Source: CAZMRW01 sp964568805
Lineage (GTDB): Bacteria > Pseudomonadota > Gammaproteobacteria > Methylococcales > Methylomonadaceae
Assembly (NCBI GenBank): GCA_964568805.1
Contig: CAZMRW010000113.1
Coordinates: forward strand, 1-10,967
Length of the DNA stretch: 10,967 nucleotides
Reading direction: 5' to 3'
Position numbers and translations under genes: made by a program. Numbering within the stretch: position 1 is the stretch's first letter; the number at the start of each line of letters is the position of its first letter. Under the pieces are notes generated by a model, which worked only from the letters and a program-made list of their open reading frames with translations, searched no databases and had not been told where the DNA came from. Below are positions 1 to 6,565 of the stretch, in pieces.

Positions 1-2
1 TG

Positions 3-173
3 ACCTCCATAGCTCTAATTCCGCTCGCTTTATTTAGTTTTGCAAGTTCCTCTATAGATATGCATTTATTTTTTACCTGCGAGCTATTCAATGACGAAGG
101 TTATAATTTAAACGAAGGTATTGAGCATCAATATAATATCGATCGTGATAATTTCAACGGTGGTGTTCATTGA
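3..173 (+). CDS. 3' part of an unrecognised small ORF, open at the left edge
   Basis: A reading frame is open from the window edge to a TGA at 171-173, giving 56 visible residues. The visible part begins with a hydrophobic run (TSIALIPLALFSFASS), then turns polar and acidic and ends in NFNGGVH. That profile would fit a small exported protein whose start codon lies just outside the window. I do not recognise the family. AT-rich DNA gives frames of this length by chance, so it may not be a gene. No terminator is visible right after it. Confidence 0.3.
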   Translation, partial: TSIALIPLALFSFASSSIDMHLFFTCELFNDEGYNLNEGIEHQYNIDRDNFNGGVH

Positions 174-539
174 TTGCTCACAACAGGACTAGCCAGGGCA
201 ATTGAACAAAAACATGTGGAATTCAGAGAATCGTTCTGGATTTGACCGAGCGGAGCGCCTCAGGTTGGCCATAACTTATCGATCAATAATTCCTAATTAA
301 TGGCATAAAAATGCTTGAGAGCAGCAAGATAAATCGCTAGCACAAACGACATAAACCATCCATTCCAGAGTACACCTCGATTGGCAGAAAATGGCCGTTA
401 TGCAAAGAAACTGATTTACGATCTGTTAAAATCAAGCACCGATGGCTGTTTGCAGCCACTTTGGCGGATTATCACCGAATTGCCAGTTTTTTTCGCCTCT
501 AGATACCCAAAATTTTGATGTTTAGGCTCACCAGTTCAT
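174..539. other. gene-poor interval, nothing firm
   Basis: About 365 bases lie between the partial ORF and the 3' end of the DUF885 gene. A plus-strand frame is open at 333-518, but it has no ATG, no ribosome binding site and no family resemblance that I can see. A run of seven T at 487-493 follows a poor TGGC/GCCA stem, which is a weak candidate terminator for plus-strand transcription. I see no clear terminator for the minus-strand gene. Confidence 0.4.
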
Positions 540-2288
540 CTACTGAGTTTCCAGAAGCTGAAAATTATGTGAAGTAAAATTACCGGCTAACATGGTCTTT
601 CGCACTAATGGAATGGGAGGCGCACCATAAAACAGAAAGGCATCGTGGAAAGCCTTCCATGACGCTCGCCCCCCGCGCGGCACTGCCCATTTCTCTCTAA
701 GTTCACGGATCATTAATTTGCCCAAGGTATAGTTAAGATAAGCCGGATCAAATGTGCCGCGAGCCGCTTGTTGACGCGCATTGCCTGTGTCACAAAAGGC
801 TAGTTCTCGAAACATCTTTTCAGAGGTCTCAACGGTCATTCCCTGGGTATGTAGGCCGATTGCAGAGAGAAAACGGACGTTACGGAGCAAAGCGTTTACC
901 AACTGGCCGATATGCGTTTCAGGATCTCCGGCATTCAAGCCAGCCTCCCACATCAACTCTTCCGCATAATGCGCCCAACCTTCGGAAAATGCGTTGCTTC
1001 TAAACAATTGGCCGAATTTCGAGCCTACATGACGGGCATGCAACCGTTGCAAAAAATGTCCCGGCCACACTTCGTGAGCCGAGACAAAAAGCAGATTGGT
1101 CTTGCTGGGTATGTAAGCAGCCTGCTCGGCCGGACTCCAGGCAGGGTCCGGCGGCGAGACATAATAGGTAGAAGGGAGTCCCTGTTCGAAAGGACCTGGA
1201 ATGTCAATGTAAGCTAAATTCCATCGGTTGAAAGGCGGTGATTCCGCAACGTTTGCCTCATCTTGCTCTGGGATGGATACGAGATTTTGTTCGGCAACGA
1301 ACGCCTTCAATGTAATAAGCTGCTGACGCGCCTCGACAACGGCCCCATTAGGCGGTTTTTGGGCTTCGACTTTTCCTACACAGGATTGGAGCGAAGCATT
1401 CGGCGAATAATGTTCACAGGCTTCCTTGAGTGCATCGAGATTACGTTGGAGGTCTTCACGTCCCGCTTTTTCCAGAACATTCAACGGCAAATTGACACCT
1501 TCCGTGGCCTTGAGCATTTCCTGAAAACGCGCTGTACCCAAGGCAAAATCGTCGGTGGCGCGGGGGCGCTGGAGCTCCATCCAGCCCGTTAGCTCTCGCA
1601 TCGACTTGGCCGCCAGCGGGACTGCCGCATCGAACGCTTTCTTCAATTGGGAATCGGTGACCGTAGCAAAGACAGCCTTGGCATCATTTTCGTAGAATTT
1701 TGCAAGACCGCCAAATACTGTTTTACCAATATCAATATACGTCTTCGGAAAAGGGGGGCGCAAATTGGCGCGGATTTGCTTTGTCGCCTTAGGGATGTTA
1801 CGCGCGTATTCGATAAAGGCGCGAAGCCGCTGTTCGATTGGAGCATAGGGTCGGCTCACATAAACATTGGGATCCAAACTGGGAGAATAGAACATAGGAT
1901 TCTTGTACGGCGCTTCAGCAATTTGCAACCAAAACAATTTCTCGTTGATCACCGCAAGCAGGTACTGCCGCTCGAATCGTTCGGATTCTTTTAACGCCGA
2001 ATTGCGATACTGATTAGTCTTTTTCCGTTCGGATTTAAGCCACTGTATTTCTTTGCTCAAACCCACTGGACTCCAGTCGGGCAGTTTACCATCGAAGTCA
2101 TGGCGACCTGCATTGACTGCGAAAGACGGGTGCAGGATGAAGTAATTTTCAATAAATTGGTCGACAAAGACATGCCATGCGGGTAGTCTGGATTTTGCCT
2201 GGATCGGTTGCGCTGTCAACAGCAAGCCAACAACAATCACCCACATTGAAAATAGTCTCATTACTTGAGGATACGTGGAACGCGTCAT
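540..2288 (-). CDS. secreted DUF885 family protein (HExxPGH metallopeptidase-like)
   Basis: The 582-aa product begins with a signal peptide: a basic start, a hydrophobic core near residues 14-25 and a likely cut after IQA at about residue 31. It should act in the periplasm or outside the cell. DUF885 hallmarks are visible: HEVWPGH at 405-411, which is the family form of a zinc-binding HExxH, then SEGWAHYAEE at about 435-444 supplying a downstream glutamate (E436), and DPAYLNYTLGK at 514-524. Length matches the family's usual 550-620 residues. The ATG is well supported, with AAGAGG at 2295-2300 (minus strand) six bases upstream and a good promoter behind it. Family members are predicted zinc peptidases or carboxypeptidases of mostly unknown substrate. 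It stands alone, divergent from the cassette starting at 3447. Membership is seen in the sequence; peptidase activity is inferred. Confidence 0.9.
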   Translation of the reverse strand: MTRSTYPQVMRLFSMWVIVVGLLLTAQPIQAKSRLPAWHVFVDQFIENYFILHPSFAVNAGRHDFDGKLPDWSPVGLSKEIQWLKSERKKTNQYRNSALKESERFERQYLLAVINEKLFWLQIAEAPYKNPMFYSPSLDPNVYVSRPYAPIEQRLRAFIEYARNIPKATKQIRANLRPPFPKTYIDIGKTVFGGLAKFYENDAKAVFATVTDSQLKKAFDAAVPLAAKSMRELTGWMELQRPRATDDFALGTARFQEMLKATEGVNLPLNVLEKAGREDLQRNLDALKEACEHYSPNASLQSCVGKVEAQKPPNGAVVEARQQLITLKAFVAEQNLVSIPEQDEANVAESPPFNRWNLAYIDIPGPFEQGLPSTYYVSPPDPAWSPAEQAAYIPSKTNLLFVSAHEVWPGHFLQRLHARHVGSKFGQLFRSNAFSEGWAHYAEELMWEAGLNAGDPETHIGQLVNALLRNVRFLSAIGLHTQGMTVETSEKMFRELAFCDTGNARQQAARGTFDPAYLNYTLGKLMIRELREKWAVPRGGRASWKAFHDAFLFYGAPPIPLVRKTMLAGNFTSHNFQLLETQ

Positions 2289-2317
2289 GGCGAGCCTCTT
2301 TTCCGAATGAAAGCCGT

Positions 2318-2346
2318 AACATAATGCGACTAGCCAGTACTGTCAA
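2318..2346 (-). promoter_or_regulatory. sigma70-type promoter of the DUF885 gene
   Basis: On the minus strand a perfect TTGACA (plus coordinates 2341-2346) is followed after exactly 17 bp by TATGTT (2318-2323). Transcription would start near 2311, leaving a leader of about 23 bases that contains the AAGAGG ribosome binding site at 2295-2300. Spacing and position relative to the ATG at 2288 make this the most convincing promoter in the window. Confidence 0.65.
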
Positions 2347-2709
2347 TCGGAAGGTCTATCGTAATAGGCTGATCGATAAGTTTTCTCAAAAACCATTTTC
2401 AAAGGTAGTTAGGAAATTCAGAATCATTTAATTTGAGTGTCAAGATTGATGACGCTCTCGACATTTCAGGGCAAACCGATATCTGATATTTTTTAACTTA
2501 TTCTGTGACCGTTTACCAGCGGTCATTCGTGAATTGCAAAAGATAAGAAACGACCCCTATGTGTAGAACTGAACTATGTGTAGCTTACAAATGGCTATAG
2601 GCTGCGAAGCCTTATTTCATTGGTCTAAAGGAATGATGGAAGATTATTTGTTTGACATAGTTTTGCTGGTGTCCTGAAATGGAAATCCACCCATTTTCAA
2701 GAGATATTT

Positions 2710-2853
2710 ATGAATTCTTTCCAGCGTAATTTAGTTGATGACCAACTTGGCGATGAAGGACAAGGCACAGGGGAACTCCAGGAACCCGAAACAACAATGT
2801 GCAGTAGTCAACCAGCCGATGACGCGTTGATGCAGTTTCTTCAACCACTATAA
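2710..2853 (+). CDS. 47-codon ORF inside the MITE-like element
   Basis: An ATG at 2710, five bases after an AAGAGA ribosome binding site-like stretch (2699-2704), opens a 47-residue frame ending in TAA at 2851-2853. The product starts MNSFQRNLVDDQLGDEG, is acidic and glutamine-rich, and has no membrane segment. The stop codon lies immediately before the internal TATGTGTAG copy at 2855. It could be the surviving N-terminus of a gene carried by a longer parent element, with the rest removed by internal deletion, or simply a chance frame. I recognise no family. Confidence 0.25.
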   Translation: MNSFQRNLVDDQLGDEGQGTGELQEPETTMCSSQPADDALMQFLQPL

Positions 2854-2854
2854 A

Positions 2855-2919
2855 TATGTGTAGTTGCGGTTGACCCTAAGTGACGTCGCCCAAGGGCGAT
2901 CCACAACAATTACACATAG
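2855..2919. repeat. long imperfect palindrome in the right arm of the element
   Basis: TATGTGTAGTTGCGG at 2855-2869 faces the inverted segment ending in TACACATAG at 2919, which reads TATGTGTAATTGTTGTGG in reverse complement. At the centre, TCGCCC-AA-GGGCGA forms a six-bp hairpin stem (about 2885-2898). The whole 65-base segment can fold as one interrupted cruciform. It may be a recombinase recognition structure within the mobile element. Confidence 0.45.
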
Positions 2920-2967
2920 TTTGCTTCTACACATAGTGGCCGATTTGAGCCCACGAGCAGGCGTTTG

Positions 2968-2999
2968 TTTATTGTTGATAAGAAACGCATAACAATAAA
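2968..2999. repeat. AT-rich inverted repeat, 9-bp arms
   Basis: TTTATTGTT (2968-2976) and AACAATAAA (2991-2999) are perfect inverted copies around a 14-base spacer. T-rich sequence follows at 3000-3008. The stem has little GC, so it would be a weak terminator. A protein-binding site is an alternative. Confidence 0.3.
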
Positions 3000-3031
3000 T
3001 TTCTTTTTACCTCCTTCGTAAGGGGTTTGTC

Positions 3032-3079
3032 ATGAATCAAATTATCAATAAAATTTCTGATCACCACTCTCCCGTTTAA
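3032..3079 (+). CDS. very short ORF with a good ribosome binding site
   Basis: AAGGGG at 3020-3025 lies six bases before an ATG at 3032, opening only 15 codons (MNQIINKISDHHSPV) before TAA. The start signal is better than chance would usually give, yet the peptide is too short to classify. It may be the stump of a gene whose remainder was lost, or a leader peptide. Nothing homologous is recognised and no coding frame continues after the stop. Confidence 0.15.
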   Translation: MNQIINKISDHHSPV

Positions 3080-3185
3080 ACCGAACGCCTCTAAGCTGCC
3101 TCCGACTCATCCTAAGCCTCATTGAAAACATGCCTATATATCAATCTGTTGACGGTGATTCGGGCTTAAGTTGAAAGGATTGAGA

Positions 3186-3218
3186 ATGCCTGAACACGAA
3201 ATCGATGGATTTGTTTAG
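3186..3218 (+). CDS. 10-codon ORF with a ribosome binding site-like stretch
   Basis: AAAGGA at 3174-3179 is six bases ahead of an ATG at 3186, followed by ten codons (MPEHEIDGFV) and TAG. It lies in the leader side of the DUF4331 gene, about 230 bases upstream of its start, so a leader peptide is conceivable. Chance is equally plausible. Confidence 0.1.
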   Translation: MPEHEIDGFV

Positions 3219-3259
3219 ATTTATTTTTTTTGAATGAATGCGGCCGGGATGTTTGTTCC

Positions 3260-3308
3260 TGACAATTAGCGTTATTATATTGACAATCGCCGATATTGTC
3301 GGTACGTT
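3260..3308 (+). promoter_or_regulatory. possible promoter and operator upstream of the DUF4331 gene
   Basis: TTGACA at 3280-3285 is followed after 17 bp by TACGTT at 3303-3308: a perfect -35 with a poor -10. The spacer holds an inverted pair, GACAAT (3282-3287) and ATTGTC (3295-3300). A third GACAAT is at 3261-3266, in the same orientation as the first of the pair. A repressor or activator binding over this promoter would fit. The leader to the ATG at 3447 would be about 130 bases. Confidence 0.35.
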
Positions 3309-3363
3309 GTAAATGCAGTTTGCAAGTGTTTGAAAGTGGTTTGAATTCCCTATTCATTAATTG

Positions 3364-3397
3364 CAGACAAGTCAGGATATTACTGTCCGATTGTCTG
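3364..3397 (+). repeat. inverted repeat in the DUF4331 leader
   Basis: CAGACAA (3364-3370) pairs perfectly with TTGTCTG (3391-3397) across a 20-base spacer. It lies between the candidate promoter and the ribosome binding site at 3432-3438, so an mRNA hairpin or a protein site are both possible. Its arms share the GACAA word with the upstream GACAAT cluster. Confidence 0.3.
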
Positions 3398-3446
3398 TAT
3401 GGAAGCTTTCCCGGTTAAAAAAATAAAACAACAAGAGGGTACGGCT

Positions 3447-5111
3447 ATGAAAATACTAGACCTGGCTGCTACAAAGAAGAAGCAAATTGGCCTTGCCTTA
3501 CTAGGGTGTGTTCTGATTTCCGGTGTAGGCAGCGCCGCCGACCATAACGATCCTAATGCGATCAACTCGATTTTTTCCGATATTCCGGTTAGTCCTGCGG
3601 ATTTATACGATATGTTCGGTTTTCCCAGTGATGACAAGACGGGCGGGGAAAAAGTCGTGGTGGCCTTGACGTTTGCATCCATACCCAAGGCCGGCGTGTT
3701 CGATACCGACCTGCTTTACCGTATCCAGTTCGATCCCGATCCCAGAACCGGGCCATCAATGGGAGACAAAGCTTCCTTGCTCGCGGTACTGGATTATGCA
3801 AAGGCAGTGGGCAAGAAATATGTCAATTTCAAACCCTCCGAAGTCAGGGTGACTTTCAACAAGGAAAATCAGGCGAAAATCGATTTTATCGGCTTCCCGG
3901 CCGGCGATTTTTCCAAAGTCATCGACACTAATAAGGTGGTCGACATCCAGGCCACGGGCGGGAATACTGTCAAGACTTTTATCGGCGGCAGGGATGATGC
4001 GTTCTTCAATGATCTGCCGGGATTTTTCAGATCGATCAATTACGCGCCGCAATTTTACAAGATCCCCAATGCGATGGACGATAAGCGGGAGTTGCCCATA
4101 CCCAAAACGCTGATCGAACTGGAGGGCAATACGCTTTTCAATTTCGACCCTAACAATCCCGACCTGGGCATCACGGTAAAAAAGGAACTGCCCAAGGGTT
4201 CACTGACATGGAAAGGTAACGCATTCCTCAAGGATCAAAATGGCAATTTCCGTTTTGTCTATAGCGGAAAAGACGCGCAAGCCGGCAGGAACATCAATGC
4301 CATCGTGCTGGAAATGCCCCTGAAATTGCTGACCAAGACGCCCGAGACGGACCGGATAGTCAGAACCTGGGGAGAGAGCTGGATATTGAAGGCTTCCGCG
4401 AAAGCAAAAGCCATTCCCGACCAAAAAGAGCATTCTTTCTTCGGCCTGTTTAAAGGGATGAAGGCAACGAATCCGTCTGAAGCAGGATTTAACGATGATA
4501 TTCGCGATTATAAGAAGGTGGATCTCGATGGGGTTCCCTTCCTTGATGCCGCTCTGAATGAACGGGACGACGACAAACAGTTGGCGAACAATATCAAGCT
4601 CTCCGAACTTTATGTCAGACGCTTCGCTCATCTGGGCTGGGGATTCGGCCCTTCAATCAGTGCACTGGGCCTTGGCACCTGTTTCGATCATTCCAATTCT
4701 CCCATCTCGGTACACAAAACCTATAAACTCGCGATTGAAGCATTTCCGCGTGCGAAGAAGTGTTTTTTCCAGCGCGTCAACATGCCGGACAATTCATGGA
4801 ATGTGAAGGGGCTGGACATCAAGCCGCCCCGGACCTTTGAGATATTCATACCTAATGTCGCATCCATAGACATGGATACCACCGGCACTTGGCCGTTCGG
4901 CCGACGGTTTGAAGATCAGGTGGCTACCCGATTCCTGGCGCTGTTTCTGGATATGGAAAAGGGCTGCGGCGGTAAACCCTGCAACCTGGAGACCCTGGGC
5001 GACCAAGCGTTGTGGGATAGTGCTCCGATCTTGCCGAAAACGCCGCCTAATCCGCTCAAGAATGATAAAGACTTCTTGAAGGAGTTTCCGTATTTGGCAG
5101 AGCCCTGGTAA
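3447..5111 (+). CDS. secreted DUF4331 domain protein
   Basis: The protein has 554 residues from the ATG at 3447. An in-frame ATG at 3399 exists, but the later one has AAGAGGG (3432-3438) eight bases upstream and directly precedes a signal peptide (KKK at 10-12, hydrophobic core 14-27, likely cut near GSA-A at 30-31). The mature protein begins with the DUF4331 signature: an ADHNDP start, then PADLYDMFGF, VVVALTF and DTDLLYRIQFDPDP. The later part includes GRRFEDQVATRFLALFLDM and four cysteines (412, 439, 507, 512). The last two form CGGKPC, perhaps a disulfide pair in the periplasm. A LLGC stretch inside the hydrophobic core is not a convincing lipobox. DUF4331 proteins have no established biochemical role. 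It heads a plus-strand cassette with the TPR and HupE genes. Family call is firm; function unknown. Confidence 0.9.
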   Translation: MKILDLAATKKKQIGLALLGCVLISGVGSAADHNDPNAINSIFSDIPVSPADLYDMFGFPSDDKTGGEKVVVALTFASIPKAGVFDTDLLYRIQFDPDPRTGPSMGDKASLLAVLDYAKAVGKKYVNFKPSEVRVTFNKENQAKIDFIGFPAGDFSKVIDTNKVVDIQATGGNTVKTFIGGRDDAFFNDLPGFFRSINYAPQFYKIPNAMDDKRELPIPKTLIELEGNTLFNFDPNNPDLGITVKKELPKGSLTWKGNAFLKDQNGNFRFVYSGKDAQAGRNINAIVLEMPLKLLTKTPETDRIVRTWGESWILKASAKAKAIPDQKEHSFFGLFKGMKATNPSEAGFNDDIRDYKKVDLDGVPFLDAALNERDDDKQLANNIKLSELYVRRFAHLGWGFGPSISALGLGTCFDHSNSPISVHKTYKLAIEAFPRAKKCFFQRVNMPDNSWNVKGLDIKPPRTFEIFIPNVASIDMDTTGTWPFGRRFEDQVATRFLALFLDMEKGCGGKPCNLETLGDQALWDSAPILPKTPPNPLKNDKDFLKEFPYLAEPW

Positions 5112-5120
5112 GCTTTTGGA

Positions 5121-5170
5121 GCCATGATTCATGGCGGCTATTGACGGAGCTTTCCTTGGAATACAAGGAA
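5121..5170 (+). repeat. two hairpins between the DUF4331 and TPR genes
   Basis: GCCATGA-T-TCATGGC (5121-5135) is a near-perfect palindrome, and TTCCTTG (5152-5158) pairs with CAAGGAA (5164-5170) over a five-base loop. Neither is followed by a T tract, so they are poor intrinsic terminators. They could stabilise the upstream message or attenuate read-through into the next gene. Confidence 0.35.
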
Positions 5171-5259
5171 GGAATGAGGGGATTTAGAACTTTTTCTCTC
5201 GGATTTATGTCCCCCATTCGCTATTTACCACTATCTACCAGTCATCTCATACCAAAGCT

Positions 5260-6516
5260 GTGGCATTAAAAAGTCTTATTAAAATCACTTTTTGTATTGC
5301 CGTCATCAGCTTAGTCATCCCTCTGACCGGATTGTTCGAGCTAGTAATCACGGGCTATCAGCAGGAATTGGGAAAGATTGAATGGGATGCTTCGAACATA
5401 CCAAGCCAGACAGCTTCGGCGTTTAACGATCCTAAGGCTTTATTTAAAAACGCCTATTTTTTGTTCTTAAAGAGCTCCTTGACGGGGAGTCCACTGGATA
5501 TGGAAAAATCAGGTGCGGCTTTTGAAAAAGCCCTAGCCAGCCTTCCCGCATCGGTCGATCTTCATCTTTTACATGCCGCGTACCATTTGAAACTGCATCG
5601 CCTGGAAGCGGTAAAAGCCACTTTGGCGAAGCTTTCCTTCATGGATGAGGACCCGAAAGTCCAGATATTGAAGGCCGATATCGCCGTCCAGGAAGGCGGC
5701 TACAGTGCCGCGGCCACCCGCCTGCAGAGCATTCTCAGGAAAAACCGGAATTGGGATAATCTAAGCCGTCTCGCTTATTTGCGAGCGAAATTCGGTGATT
5801 TCGATGAGGCGGACCGTTTATACCGGGGGGCAGAAGAGGAAATTTCCGCCAAGGATATGCGTTCTTATGCCTGGGTGGAATTGCAAAGAGGCTATTTGGC
5901 CTTGAGCCGAGGCCATTATGAGGCGGCATGGGATCATTATCGGCAAGCCGATCAAGCCTATTCAGGCTATTGGCTGACCAAGGAGTATATGGCCGAGTGG
6001 TTGGGCGCGCAACGGAATTTCGATGCGGCGGCAGCTCTTTACCGGCAGATTACAACCTGTACCAAACGGCCTGAGCTCTATCATGCTCTGGGTGACTTGT
6101 ATGTGTATATGGGCAAACCCGAACTCGCACAGTCCTGGCATGACAAGGCGCTTGCCGATTACCTGGATTCTGCGCGGCGCGGCGAGGTTCAGTATTATCA
6201 CCACCTTGCCTCATTGTATGCCGACGCGCGTTTGGATGGCGCGGAAGCCCTCAAATGGGCTAGAAAGGATATTCAGTTGCGACAGAATGCGGCAAGCCGG
6301 GATGCCCTGGCCTGGGCCTTATTTCGGGATGGCCAATACCCGGCGGCCCTGGACGAGATCAAAAAGGCATTATCGTATAACTGGCAGGATGCTCACCTGT
6401 TTTTTCATGCCGCAATGATTCATTTTGCCGCCGGGCAGACGGAAGAAGGGAAAGGCTATTTGCATAAAGCCGTTATGATTAACCCCCATTATGATGATTT
6501 TCATGTTCATCGCTGA
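5260..6516 (+). CDS. membrane-anchored tetratricopeptide repeat protein
   Basis: The 418-aa product starts at a GTG; the in-frame region back to a TAG at 5185 has no better start, and the ribosome binding site is weak. Residues 8-30 form one hydrophobic segment, an uncleaved anchor or signal sequence. From about residue 60 the rest is helical with TPR-like spacing of small and aromatic residues. Clear units are GYLALSRGHYEAAWDHYRQA (211-230), LYHALGDLYVYMGKPELAQS (273-292), AWALFRDGQYPAALDEIKKA (351-370) and the final HFAAGQTEEGKGYLHKAV. TPRs are protein-binding scaffolds, so it probably docks its operon partners on the periplasmic face. It begins 148 bases after the DUF4331 stop and runs to or slightly into the HupE gene. 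It shows no enzymatic motif. Confidence 0.8.
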   Translation: MALKSLIKITFCIAVISLVIPLTGLFELVITGYQQELGKIEWDASNIPSQTASAFNDPKALFKNAYFLFLKSSLTGSPLDMEKSGAAFEKALASLPASVDLHLLHAAYHLKLHRLEAVKATLAKLSFMDEDPKVQILKADIAVQEGGYSAAATRLQSILRKNRNWDNLSRLAYLRAKFGDFDEADRLYRGAEEEISAKDMRSYAWVELQRGYLALSRGHYEAAWDHYRQADQAYSGYWLTKEYMAEWLGAQRNFDAAAALYRQITTCTKRPELYHALGDLYVYMGKPELAQSWHDKALADYLDSARRGEVQYYHHLASLYADARLDGAEALKWARKDIQLRQNAASRDALAWALFRDGQYPAALDEIKKALSYNWQDAHLFFHAAMIHFAAGQTEEGKGYLHKAVMINPHYDDFHVHR

Positions 6517-6565
6517 AAATTTGGATTGCATTGATCCGGATTCTGACAAAAGGTATTTTTGCGGC

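Larger units (their letters stand above)
2551..2942. mobile_element. MITE-like element with mirrored double-repeat ends
   Basis: The left end carries CTATGTGTAG at 2557-2566 and again at 2574-2583. The right end carries the reverse complements, CTACACATAG at 2927-2936 and TACACATAG at 2911-2919. Both pairs have the same 17-bp period. Aligning left with reverse-complemented right gives near-identity across about 26 bases, except for three central bases (CTG against GCA), and weaker matching extends six bases outward. A further TATGTGTAG lies inside at 2855-2863. The element has no transposase and only a 47-codon frame, so it would need an enzyme in trans. Paired, symmetric core-like repeats suggest recognition by a tyrosine recombinase or a multi-site transposase; I cannot name the family. 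No clear target duplication is visible. Confidence 0.6.

Noticed and set aside
333..518. Plus-strand open frame of about 61 codons with a plausible-looking stretch (ENGRYAKKLIYDLLKSS).
   Set aside because: It has no ATG, no ribosome binding site and no recognised family; a weak frame of this size is expected in AT-rich DNA.
2551..2942. CRISPR-like interpretation of the repeated CTATGTGTAG words.
   Set aside because: The copies are too short, alternate in orientation and show terminal symmetry rather than regular repeat-spacer spacing.
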